Part shown: positions 10,061 to 19,889 of the stretch, one piece after another
How the letters are laid out: the number at the start of each line of letters is the position of its first letter
Numbering within the stretch: the stretch's first letter is position 1
Assembly (NCBI GenBank): GCA_905221605.1
Contig: CAJNDS010001344.1
Location: 1 to 22,283, forward strand
Origin: Symbiodinium natans
Taxonomy: Eukaryota; Sar; Dinophyceae; Suessiales; Symbiodiniaceae
Direction: 5' to 3'
Length of the DNA: 22,283 nucleotides
Notes under the pieces: model-generated
Database searches by the model: none
Seen by the model: only the letters and a program-made list of their open reading frames with translations
What the model was told of the DNA's origin: nothing
Program-made: the position numbers and the translations under genes

Positions 10061-11154
10061 ATCATTCAGACGGACTTGTCACAGACCCCGACATGTTTTC
10101 AATTGTGGTGCCTCTCTGAGGTCTCGGGGTTGTGCCAGGCTGCAGCTACGCCGTGAAAATTGTACAGTAAGGTGGGTCAGGCTTTGTGAAGGTGACCTTC
10201 AAGCAAAGAGTTGAAAAGTTGCAGTTAGATTCATTCAGGCAATCCCATGCACAACGAGCTGACCACTTGCTCTGCGTGAGCAGCCCCGTCTCTAGGGCGT
10301 GCGACCAGTACAGGGTGCGGCGTCTGGAAAATTCCTGTATTGCAACTCAGCCTTAAATACAGCACTCCAAGTTCCAAACTTCCAACCTGAGATAGGTCGC
10401 GGCCCATGGCGGCCGGAGTACTTTTTGCTGTGAAATCCATTCCACGAAGCTGCATCGGTCAGCCAGGATCGGGCATACTTTAACTCAACATGATACTACA
10501 TCTGAGCTCCACTAAGAAGTCTGAAGCTAGAATGACATTCTGACCAACTGTTCTCACTGCGCGGTGGGTTCCTGACGGTCAGGCTCAGTTGGTCCGGGCC
10601 TAGCCACTTATTCTCCTTCCCGCAGCTTCGCAGGCTCCTGGACAAAGACAGAACAGCAAGCTTGTAAGCTTTCACTAAACAGAATGCCAAGCCAGGCATC
10701 AAGGGCAGTGTGCACCAAGTCTGTAAGAACCTTTGCCTTATGCCTCGCAAAGCAGCCTGAAGAGTAAGTAGGGCGAGGACGGTTAGCAGGGCCTCAGGCC
10801 CCAATGAGCTCGCTTTGTGTACCTCCTGTTGATATGACCCCCCTACTTTTGGAATACCATTAAGCCATAGAGCCCCCCCCCCCCAACTAAGACTCTGCCG
10901 ATGCGGTTGCAGACATGAGCTGCTGTGTCGTCGCAAACCCTTCAGAGTTGCAGGCGCCTCCAGACACGCCAAGGGCTCTGGGTGGTGGATTGTCTTATCT
11001 TGTGTAGGGTCCAGAATACAGGTGCGAATGGGTTCATTTGGGTACAGACATTCAGGTTCATAGACAGTATCAGGTTAATGTTACCATGTCAGCATAGTGC
11101 TGATTCGGCACCTGATTTTCCATGTATTTGTTTTGGGCATCTTCGTGCAGTACC

Positions 11155-14100
11155 ATGCAGGATGCAGAAGATTCGAGCAGATTCGGCGAGTCGGTTTCGC
11201 AACTCCAAGGGTCTTGACATGCGCACGCCCCTCTAACCAGACGGACTCGCAGTTTTTTTGACACATTGCGCGTTCCAGTAGCAGTCAGTTGGCCAGTGTG
11301 CAGCCTCGCCACGACGTGAGGCCCAGCTCAATGAAGCTCAGCGTGCGCTCGCAGACTCGCGCAGAGCTCTTTCTGCTACGAAGAAGGCGAAGTTATGCAT
11401 GAGTCGGATGAGTCTTATTTTCGGTGCTCGCAGTGAGGATCTCTGAGGCCTCAGAGCCCTGTGCCCAGACGTGAAACATCAAGGTAAGCGGGAGCCATGG
11501 TTATCGTGCCAGGCTCTCGCAGATGCAGAGAGGTCACTCCGGGACCAGGCTGAGGCAAGGAACTGCTCAAATCACAGCACGAATCATGAGAAGGTGTCGC
11601 TTTTTAGCAGATTTGAGCAGATTTTGGCAGATAGCTTGGAACCTTTGGACCCGCAGAACCGCAGTGCCCTGAGATGCCTTGACGAACCCGCGACTTTCAA
11701 GGCCTATGGTTGTCTCCGACGCTGCTTCGATGGTGCAAATGCACCGGTAGTTGCGCTGAGCCTAACTTTCCCACCTTTCCACGTTGGAGCCGGTGTGATT
11801 GCAGCGGGGGGAGGGGGAGGTTGCTATCTGATTTCGGGGTAAGAGTTCTGCTGTGTGTGAGAGGGCAGCTTCATAGACAAACCGGAGCATCAAGTTGCGG
11901 TTAATCGTTGTTACTGACAAGCAGGCAGGCATGCTTTCAGCATGCCGTCTTGCGCTTCACATAGTTTTGGCAGCGCTGTTTAGAACCAGAGTATTCAGAA
12001 CTTGCAGCAGGATTGGGCATGTGAGAGAAAGTTTGCCTGTGCCAAGGCTGTGGACCGTTACGGCCTGATCACTCGGTGGAACAGGAAAGCTGAGGAAGTC
12101 TTTGGCTGCCCCTGCGAGTCTGCTCTCAGGCGCGCCTCGTCAACTAGGGAGTCACTAGACTGCGGGCATGCTCAGATGATTCTGGGGCATTCGCAGGAGA
12201 CCCTTCTCCGAGTTTCTCGAGACAGGAGACCAGCCGGGCTTGGCCGACCTTCAGGAGTCTTGCTTGCAACCGAGTGTCACGGGTCTGCAATCTAGACACA
12301 ATGCCAACGACCTCTTCGATCAAGTGTCAAGCCAAGGCAGCCATCACCTCCAAAGCGGTTCTGCATCTCAGATGAATCAAGCGACCACACTTCAAAACCA
12401 TGGTTTTTGATTACACTAATGATCAGTGCTGTAGATGCAAGGGAACAGACAAACCAATCCCGATTAGGATGTGATCCCCCGCGTCAAGTCTGGCCAGCCC
12501 GACCCAACCTCACAACCATACACCACACGACAAAGTGAAATTGAAACCGTCTGAGCATGAAGATGACACTAAAGCTCTCATGAAGAGTTGTCTGCAACTC
12601 CTTATGACACTTGCATCCTGTACACTGACCACCTGGTGACTACCTGTTCCAAAGAAAGCGCACCCACCGTTGAGGGTAGGACCGCAGCGACGCTTTGAGC
12701 ATCCTCTGGAACCCAGCTGCTCTCTAACGGTCTCTGACGGGCAGGAGAAGCAGTTACAGGGCAGCATTTTTCTGTGTACTTTACAAGACATGCTATCCTG
12801 TGGACATTCTGGTGCGCTCAACTTGTGCAACTCGTGAGAAACACCTGTTGCGGGCAACAAATGCAACAACTGGCAATGCTCTCTGCAAGTAGAGCTTCGG
12901 AGGTCTCCCAATGGGGTGGCCCACTTACAGCGACGCTTCTGCGTGCACTCCCGAGCGGCTGGGCAGCCGTGGCATGAGGTGGGAGGCAATAAACTCATCT
13001 TCAAGCGAGTGCGCACCTTGTTAGGAACTGACGTATCCTAACTGCCTTAGGCAAAAATGCAACAGCGCAACTGAGATGCAGAGCCCTGCCAGTACAGTGA
13101 AGAGGGCTTTGAGGGACTGTCAGGGCAGTTCGAGCAAACCGCAAGCTAGCAATCGCGAGATGAGCGAGATGAGCCAGCTTTGTGTCGCTCCTATGTTGGC
13201 GTTTTGGTCCTTCACGTCAAGAACAGGTTCGGCCCTACCCTGCTTTATGGGTAAGAGAGGTGTTTTTTTCGTCAAGTCGGCCTAGGTGGTACTGTCCGGT
13301 TGAGCCCAAAGCCGACCTACAGCAACAAACGGCTGCGAAACGTAGGCACGGAACCAGTTCTTGACGGTCTTAACTCTCCTTGCAGGTTCTTTTTCTGGCA
13401 TCCAGCTGTCCAAGTGCCAGCAGCAAGGACTCGTCCGGCGTGCTGTACATCGGTCAGGACGATGGAGTCAATGAAGAGCAGTTCAAATTGCTGTGAGAGC
13501 GCAGTTGCTCTGCACGATAGGAAGTCACGGGCTTGCTCAAGAGCTCGCACTCTTCTGAAGTGACCCTGCAAGATCGTCTCATCCGACGCTTGGATCTGGA
13601 CATCATGTGGCAAAATGGCACCGAGATTTGAGACACTGGGAACTTTTCAGAGCTATCCTGTTCAGGAGAGGTGAATGCCCCTTTGATTGCGGTAGACAAA
13701 TCTGGATGTGTGGAGGAGCCCTCTGGGGACATGACACGAGTTGCGCATTATGGCGCATTGCGGCGCATTATTGCGCATTGGCATGTGCATCCGTGATCTG
13801 CAGGAGTGGAACCGTGGGACCGAGCTTCTGATGGGCTTTACAAAAGAGGAAGCTGTCGGAAAGAAGCTGGTGCAAAATTTCATTGCTGACGAGTTCTCTG
13901 ACTCTGTACAGACCATGCTCTCCCAGGGCATGAATGGTCAGGAGCTCGGGTCTGTACTGACGAAGTCTTGATCGGATTAGCAGACGGTCTTTCAGCTGCT
14001 CCCTGCTCGGATTCAACAAAGCGATGCGGGCTGATCACCTCTGGGTGGAGCCCTGCTGAGTCCCAGCATCTGAGAAGTAGACTGCATGCATGACCCCTTG

Positions 14101-14728
14101 CAGGAGATCACAAACTATGAGTTTTCCCTCTGGACGAAGAGTGGGCAGCGAAAGGATATTTTGTGGAGCGCTACTGCCCGCCGCGATCGCCATGGAAACA
14201 TCGTGGGCGTGATCGGCATCGGTCATGACGGGTCTGTCGAGAAATTGTAAGTGTTGTGTGAGCGTTGTGTTTCAGAGCTGCGGCTGTGCAGCTGCACAAC
14301 ATTCGTGATGATCCGCCATGGTGGATTGCACATCAGCCCAGTGCTGAACTCGTGACCCTTGCCTGAAGGACATTACCGAGCTACGCTCCGAGTCGAAGAT
14401 GCTGGCAAACTACGTCCGCATATGTGGCGCGGCGGTCTGGTCCCTGAAGGGGAATGCAAAGACGGGAGTGATCACCGAGCCTTGAAGGCACGAACCGACA
14501 GGCACTGATTGAGGTGGATGGCATCTTGCAGCTATGTTCCCTTCAAAAGTCTGTGACCTTGTGACCTGACAACTCTGGCAAACTCAGGACAGCAAAACGC
14601 GAGAGATCGAGCATCTGATCTCGCAGCAGGCACAAATGGACATCTGCGATCCACGGATGGTGCTCTGGCGCGCCTCCTTCGTCTCCATCCTCAAGACCAT
14701 GTGCCGGGAAGCCCAGACTCGGCAAATG
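11155..14728 (+). CDS. Coiled-coil / multi-PAS domain sensory protein, 3' end not found
   Basis: PAS domains bind small ligands or mediate signalling contacts. Exons read: 11155 to about 11207 (possible start, MQDAEDSSRFGESVSQLQ), 11304-11432 and 11523-11752 (charged coiled coil, then the PAS1 start NAPVV), 12047-12129 (AVDRYGLITRWNRKAEEVFG), 13277-13345, 13415-13492 (GVLYIGQDD, the PAS1 end). Then a block ending 13715 (APLIAVDKSGCVE), 13804-13941 (EWNRGTELLMGFTKEEAVGK), 14104-14226 (EITNYEFSLWTKSGQRKDIL, GVIGIGH), 14369 onward (DITELRSESKMLANYV, then VWSLKG, possibly a third PAS start) and 14588-14728 (helical). PAS2 is complete. Introns use GT, GC and GA donors. The middle of PAS1 (12130-13190) is unresolved. 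Exon 14588-14728 ends before GTATGC and no terminal exon is seen, so the gene is incomplete here or has been cut by the repeat array. No kinase, cyclase or phosphodiesterase domain is visible. Confidence 0.65.
12130..13190. other. Probable intronic stretch within PAS1
   Basis: About one kilobase between the exon ending CPCESAL and the C-terminal half of PAS1. The frame of the preceding exon stays open to a stop at 12293-12295 without PAS-like content. A minus frame at 12510-13016 (168 codons) has no recognisable domain and is Cys/Ser-rich in the manner of an antisense shadow. One or more small exons supplying the central helices of PAS1 should be here but I could not place them. Confidence 0.35.
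13716..13803 (+). other. GA-AG intron interrupting PAS2
   Basis: The PAS signature Gly-x-Val-x-Glu-Trp-Asn is restored exactly if sequence from GAGCCC (13716) to CTGCAG (13803) is removed: GCVE joins EWNRG. The donor is GA, and GAG is repeated at the start of the next exon. A GT alternative (13710) also keeps frame but deletes the two residues between Gly-Cys and Glu-Trp that PAS domains usually have. The intron carries the 10-base tandem repeat described separately. Confidence 0.55.
13741..13780. repeat. Four 10-base tandem repeats (GCGCATT core)
   Basis: Four head-to-tail decamers, TTGCGCATTA, TGGCGCATTG, CGGCGCATTA and TTGCGCATTG, all with the core GCGCATT in register. They sit inside the intron at 13716-13803 just upstream of its acceptor. 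Confidence 0.85.
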
Positions 14729-14739
14729 GTATGCGCAGC

Positions 14740-14930
14740 AGAACTTACTTAGTTTGTATCTACATATGTGTAACATACACTTGGTTAATTTGTAGAAGTT
14801 ATTACTTATATAAGATATGTGTATCATAAAATCTAGAATATAAAATGTAATCTGATATGTTTAAAAATTAAAATATACAATCCCTAATATAATATATATA
14901 TATATATATGAGGCAGGAACCTTTGTGTAT
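14740..14930. repeat. AT-rich segment with (TA)n microsatellite
   Basis: Sharp drop in GC content directly after the donor of the last PAS exon. It contains a TA dinucleotide run at about 14888-14909 and many short A/T words, unlike the GC-rich DNA on both sides. No coding frame is supported. Confidence 0.85.
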
Positions 14931-15040
14931 AATGTGATGATTCGTCCTTTTGTTGGGGGGGGGGGAGTGGGGTTTGAATAGTTTGAATAGTTTGGGGGGT
15001 CACGCCTGGGGCCCTAAACTATTCAAACTATTCAATAGTT

Positions 15041-15292
15041 TTGGGGGGTCCCTGGGAGGAGAGGAGGGCGGAGGGGGGTTTGAATAGTTTGAATAGTTTG
15101 GGGGTCCGAACTGGGGCCCTAAACTATTCAAACTATTCAAACCCTGGGGGGGGGGGTCCGGCCTGGGGCCCTAAACTATTCAAACTATTCAAACTATTCA
15201 AACTATTCAAACTATTCAAACTATTCAAACTATTCAAACTATTCAAACTATTCAAACTATTCAAACTATTCAAACTATTCAAACCCTGGGGG
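15041..15292. repeat. Higher-order unit, copy 1 (copy 2 at about 15939-16184)
   Basis: A block of about 250 bases: G-rich spacer, two direct nonamers, the GGGGGTCCGAACTGGGGCCC spacer, two complement nonamers, the CCGGCC spacer, then exactly twelve complement nonamers and CCCTGGGGG. The same succession with the same unit count recurs about 892-898 bases downstream, with small differences in the G-runs. This indicates block duplication, not independent slippage. Confidence 0.8.
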
Positions 15293-15403
15293 TTTGAATA
15301 GTTTGAATAGTTTGAATAGTTTGAATAGTTTGAATAGTTTGAATAGTTTGAATAGTTTGAATAGTTTGAATAGTTTGAATAGTTTGAATAGTTTGAATAG
15401 TTT
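15173..15403. repeat. Perfect inverted repeat, 111-base arms, 9-base centre
   Basis: Left arm 15173-15283 is twelve AAACTATTC units plus AAA; right arm 15293-15403 is twelve TTTGAATAG units plus TTT, its exact reverse complement. The centre is CCCTGGGGG (15284-15292). As single-stranded DNA or RNA this would form a very long hairpin. A shorter, similar arrangement recurs at 16065-16210, where the right arm is only about three units. Confidence 0.93.
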
Positions 15404-16785
15404 GGAGGGTCCGGCCTGGGCCCCTAAACTATCCAAACTATTCAAACTATTCAAACCCTGGGGGTTTGAATAGTTTGAATAGTTTGGATAGTTAGACTCA
15501 CAGTTAGACTAGTTTTGGGGGGTCCCTGGGAGGAGAGGAGGGGGGGGGGTTTGAATAGTTTGAATAGTTTGGGGTCCGAACTGGGGCCCTACACTATCCA
15601 ACCTATTCAAACTATTCAAACCCTGCGGGTTTGAATAGTTTGAATAGTTTGAATAGTTTGAATAGTTTGAATAGTTTGAATAGTTTGAATAGTTTGAATA
15701 GTTTGAATAGTTTGAATAGTTTGAATAGTTTGAATAGTTTGAATAGTTTGAATACTTTGAATACTTTGAATACTTTGAATAGTTTTGGGGGGTCCCTGGG
15801 AGGAGAGGAGGGGGGGGGGTTGAATAGTTTAAATAGTTTGGGGGTCCGGCCTGGGGCCCTAAACTATTCAAACTATTCAAACTATTCAAACCCTGGGGGT
15901 TTGAATAGTTTGAATAGTTTGAATAGTTTGAATAGTTTTGGGGGGTCCCTGGGAGGAAAGGGGGGGGGGGTTTGAATAGTTTGAATAGTTTGGGGGTCCG
16001 AACTGGGGCCCTAAACTATTCAAACTATTCAAACCCTGGGGGGGGGGGTCCGGCCTGGGGCCCTAAACTATTCAAACTATTCAAACTATTCAAACTATTC
16101 AAACTATTCAAACTATTCAAACTATTCAAACTATTCAAACTATTCAAACTATTCAAACTATTCAAACTATTCAAACCCTGGGGGTTTGAATAGTTTGAAT
16201 AGTTTGAATAGGTTGGAGGGTCCGGCCTGGGGCCCTAAACTATCCAAACTATTCAAACTGTTCAAACCCTGGGGTTTTGAATAGTTTGAATAGTTTGAAT
16301 AGTTTGAATAGTTTGAATAGTTTGAATAGTTTGAATAGTTTGAATAGTTTGAATAGTTTGAATAGTTTGAATAGTTTGAATAGTTTTGGGGGGTCCCCGG
16401 GAGGAGAGGGGGGGGGGTTAAAACTATTCAAAACTATTTCAAACTATTCAAACTATTCAAGCCATTGAAACCCGGGGGTTTGAATAGTTTGAATAGTTTG
16501 AATAGTTTGAATAGTTTGAATAGTTTGAATAGTTTGAATAGTTTGAATAGTTTGAATAGTTTGAATAGTTTGAATAGTTTGAATAGTTTGAATAGTTTGA
16601 ATAGTTTTGGGGGGTCCCTGGGAGGAGAAGGGGGGGGGGTTAGAATAGTTTGAATAGTTTAGGGGGGTCCCTGGGAGGAGAGGGGAGGGGTTTGAACAGT
16701 TTGAATAGTTTGAATAGTTTGGGGGCCCGGCCTGGGGCCCCAAACTATTCAAACTATTCAAACTATTCAATCTATTCAATCCCAA

Positions 16786-18240
16786 TCACCCGAAGAACGG
16801 GGGGGTGGTGCAGGTGCTGGAGGCAAGGAACAAGGATTTGGAGGTGGAGACCTGCTCAACACTCTGGTGGCAGGGATGGCACAGCTCCAGCAGGCACAGA
16901 TGGCGATGCTCAATCGGAAGGATGAGACCCCAGAGCAAGTCAAGCCGGGAGTAACGACCCTGGCGGTTTTGGGACCTCCAGGAACGCCGGAAAGCGCTGT
17001 GGCGGTTCAGGACTGGGTGGAACTGATTGACAGTCCTATGTCAGACATCAGCGACACCAGTGCGGTGTGGTGGAAGGCGGTGAAGACGAGGGCCCAGGAC
17101 ATGTATCAACAGTGGGTCAATAGCACTCCGTACGACCGCCTTCTCCTCAAGGATCCTTCTCCTGGGGACTTGGAGCTCGGGAAGTATTCCCGGGTAAATA
17201 TGAGGGCAGCTGGAATGATTCTGAGTGCTCTTCCTGATGAGATTCAACGAGATGGTTTCAAGGCAGTGTGCAAAGAGCACTTTGGGGATCATCTATCGTG
17301 TCTTCACCTTGTATGCCCCGGGTGGTGAGAAGGAGAAGACCCACATCCTTCGTTCATTGTCGGAGCCGGCAAAGTGCAGTGATCCTGATTCCGCTGCGAA
17401 GTCGTTGAGGCAGTGGGAAAAGTGGGTTGCAAGAGCCAAAGAGCTGTCATTGGTGTGCCCTGATCCAGTCGTGCTCACCCGAGGCTTGGGTTTGATCGTG
17501 GGTGAGGTGTTGTCCAAGTTTCCGGAGTCGGAGTTCAGAACGAACCTCATGCGCAACAAGCTCCAGGTTGACACAAATCCGAACCTGGAAACCACAATGC
17601 GCTACCATCAACATCTTCGAGCTGAGATGGAGTTGCTCTCTATGGCAGGCGCTAAGCAGACACCGACCCCGGCGAAGGCAGCCCCACAGCAGAGCGATAC
17701 CAAGCTGAAGCCTTTCCGACCTGAAGAGTCAAAGGGAAAGGGTAAAGGAAAGGGCAAGGGCAAGCAAGACGGGTCTGAGCAAAAGGAGGGCGACCAGCGA
17801 TTGTGCCAGTGGTTTGCAAAGGTTCCAGAAGGGTGTCGCTTTGGACGAAATTGTCGCTTCAAACACACTTTCGAAGGAACTACGAAGAGGGACAAATGCC
17901 TTGAATGTGGAGGTGAAGGTCACTTCGCTGCAGCATGTCCTACGAAGCAAAGCCCATCCCCGAAGGCAAAGTCTGACCCTAGTGCAAGGCCGAAAGGTTC
18001 TCCTTCGAAGCCTACGACTACAGCTAAAGCTGAAGTTCTTCCTCAAGATGGGATCCAATCCACCTCGACGCCTCAGGAACCCGAGCCTCAGCCAACTTCA
18101 CCTTCCTCGACATTGACCTCTACTGTGTCGGGATCAGGATCTAGAGAAATGCATGCTGCGGTGTCGGAGGCAGCTGAGATCGTTGGTGGGACAAGGGAAT
18201 TCGCCAGAGGGTCGAACAACGCTGGAAGGTCTACAACGAC
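16786..18240 (+). pseudogene. Gag region with CCCH finger and CCHC zinc knuckle, one frameshift
   Basis: Gag packages element RNA. The frame is open from the array edge through a Gly-rich start, with ATG at 16867 and helical Gln-rich sequence (MAQLQQAQMAMLN), to about 17285. The homologous reading then continues in the next frame (IIYRVFTLYAPGG), so one base has been gained or lost near CAAAGAGCAC at about 17271-17282. Downstream are a Lys-rich KGKGKGKGK patch, a CCCH finger at about 17803-17865 (C-x9-C-x5-C-x3-H) and a CCHC knuckle at 17897-17938 (C-x2-C-x4-H-x4-C), both with all ligands. A Pro/Ser-rich linker leads to the protease. The frame ends at 18245-18247 while the protease frame is already open. 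Confidence 0.8.
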
Positions 18241-19889
18241 AGCTTGATGAGCTGAGGTTGAGGGCTTTGAGGGTGACCGATGATTTCGACTTCGGGAAGC
18301 TGAAATCCTTTATGGACAAGCGAGTGTTCCAGGAAGCCCTGAAGCCCCCCAACGTGCTCATCGACTCTGGTGCCACGAACATAATGAGACAGCCTAAGGG
18401 TGAAGAGGAGTGGAGTTCAGCTTCAAAGGTCAACGTGGTCTTGGCGAACAACGAGAGTGCCCAGCTCTACCAGAACAGTGCAGGATCGATCTTGGCCTCG
18501 TCGTTGGATATACAGTCCCTCCTTCCGATGGGCGACTTAGTGAAGATTGGGTGTGAAGTTCATTGGGGAAAAAAGGGGCTGAGGATCAGACACCCAACTC
18601 TTGGGGTGTTAAAGACAACCTTGAGGTCGGGATGCCCGGAACTCAACTTGGCTCAGGCACAAAACCTTTTCGATCAGATTGAGGCGGAGAGGATTCGTGA
18701 GCTGGAAACGGGCGCTAGGGAGCTGGAGGTGAAGTTGGACCATTTGATGGCGAAGGAAAACGAGAATTGGTCTACGTCCTTTGAGCGCTTTGTCAAGACC
18801 GGGAAGAAGATCGACCTGTGGAAGGGGGTTGAAGGATCGTTCCTGAAAGGCCTTAGCCCAGTGACCAGGGACGCTTTGCCAGTGGATGTGAACATTGAAA
18901 AGGGCTGGGAGACACTCAAGGCTACATCGTGGAACCGAAGAAGAAGAAAGCTTCTCTTGAGTTCTACCAGGTGGCTCGTTCAACTTTGCCCTCATCAAGA
19001 AGGAGCTCCATCGTTCGCATCGCTGGAGGACAATGGCCTCACCTGCATCACTGTGTCCGGAAGAATACCTAGGGAAATGTTTGGGGTCCTCTTGTGGGGG
19101 GCAGCGACTGGAAGGATTGAGGTCATCGTGGGTGCGGGCGGATATGCTTCGTCTAGTGATGAGACAACGAAGGAGAGACTTGCCCAGATGATCCTCCTCT
19201 ATGTCGTCACGAGATTTGGAAGCCCTTCGAGAAGGACGGGTTTTGTCTGGGTTGGTCCTGAAATGATGAGCCCAGGTGGTCCCGAGGAAGCTGTCATGGG
19301 CGAGTTCGAGTCGTTAGCGGGCATGAAGTCGCAGAAGTTTGATCAGGGTGCCTTAGGAGGTGGTCCAAGAAGATCGTCACGATTGCTCTCGAACTACGAC
19401 CTGAACCACCTTGATGGCTTGCGCCAACCTGAGGAGGGGTCTTGTGGTGGAAAGGATACCTCAAGGCAATGGCCTCGGCAGCTTGAAGTACATGTTCAAA
19501 AGGTGGTGGGTGAAGCAAGGTTCGCCCCAACAACAGGATCGTTGAGAGCCATGACAAAACAAGCATGGGAGGACCATGCCCGGTCGGGGCACTACCCCTA
19601 TCGGAGAGACTGCCTCCAATGTGTCCTCCACGGTGCGACCGGACACAGACACAAGCGTATTGAGCATCCGAGTATGTTTGTTTTGACAACAGACATATCT
19701 GGCCCCTTTAAACAAGAAGGGCTCAATGCGAATGCCAGGGGTGACAAACGACAAAATGCCAAGATGAAGCACCTTTGGGTCGGCCGCTTCTCAATCCCCA
19801 AGGCCTATGTCACCGGTGCCTGGGACACAGTCAGAGATTCAAGAGAAGAGGTTGAGTACGAGGACCTGCATGAAGGAGATGGAGGGTGA
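18190..19889 (+). pseudogene. Protease and N-terminal integrase block
   Basis: One open frame of about 560 codons. The retropepsin-like active site is VLIDSGATN with the catalytic Asp codon at 18363-18365, early in the block. A long linker of unassigned, partly helical sequence follows. The integrase zinc-binding motif is H-x4-H with C-x2-C: His codons at 19574 and 19589, Cys codons at 19611 and 19620. The integrase core then starts with TTDISGP, giving the first catalytic Asp at 19692-19694. The frame ends in TGA at 19887-19889; the homologous reading continues in the next frame. Confidence 0.8.

Larger units (their letters stand above)
9488..11154. other. Weakly coding stretch between genes
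   Basis: No gene is assigned. Short + strand candidates are 9760-9828 (Leu/Arg-rich, ends before GTGAGC), a block ending before GTGTAG at 9901, and 10225-10350. On the minus strand 10231-10455 and 10496-10972 are open for 74 and 158 codons, the latter with Leu/Ala-rich segments. Neither strand has a recognisable domain, and both can look coding because of base composition. A C-run at about 10870-10883 and the repeats listed separately are the only clear structures. Confidence 0.3.
14950..16778. repeat. TTTGAATAG nonamer tandem array with inverted blocks and G/C spacers
   Basis: About 1.8 kb built from the nonamer TTTGAATAG and its complement CTATTCAAA. Long runs: complement orientation at 15173-15280 and 16065-16172 (12 units each); direct orientation at 15293-15400 (12), 15630-15746 (13, followed by three TTTGAATAC variants), 16276-16383 (12) and 16479-16604 (14). 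Runs are separated by recurring spacers: one GGGGGGTCCCTGGGAGGAGA-like, seen about seven times, another GGTCCGGCCTGGGGCCC-like, and CCCTGGGGG between opposed runs. The complement has no stop in any frame, so long LFK, NYS and IQT repeats and the direct LNS repeat appear as open frames; they are artefacts. The 5' edge follows a G-run and the 3' edge abuts the retroelement Gag frame. Confidence 0.95.

Noticed and set aside
10496-10972. 158-codon minus-strand frame with Leu/Ala-rich segments
   Set aside because: No motif, and the adjacent region reads equally well on the + strand; likely a compositional shadow.
14246-14252. GTAAGT donor after VEKL in PAS2
   Set aside because: Out of phase with the following DITEL exon; the GA donor at 14227 restores the family pattern.
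15041-16925. Long open frames with LNS, LFK, NYS and IQT tripeptide repeats on both strands
   Set aside because: They follow from the nonamer: its complement lacks stop codons in all frames. No non-repeat coding content.
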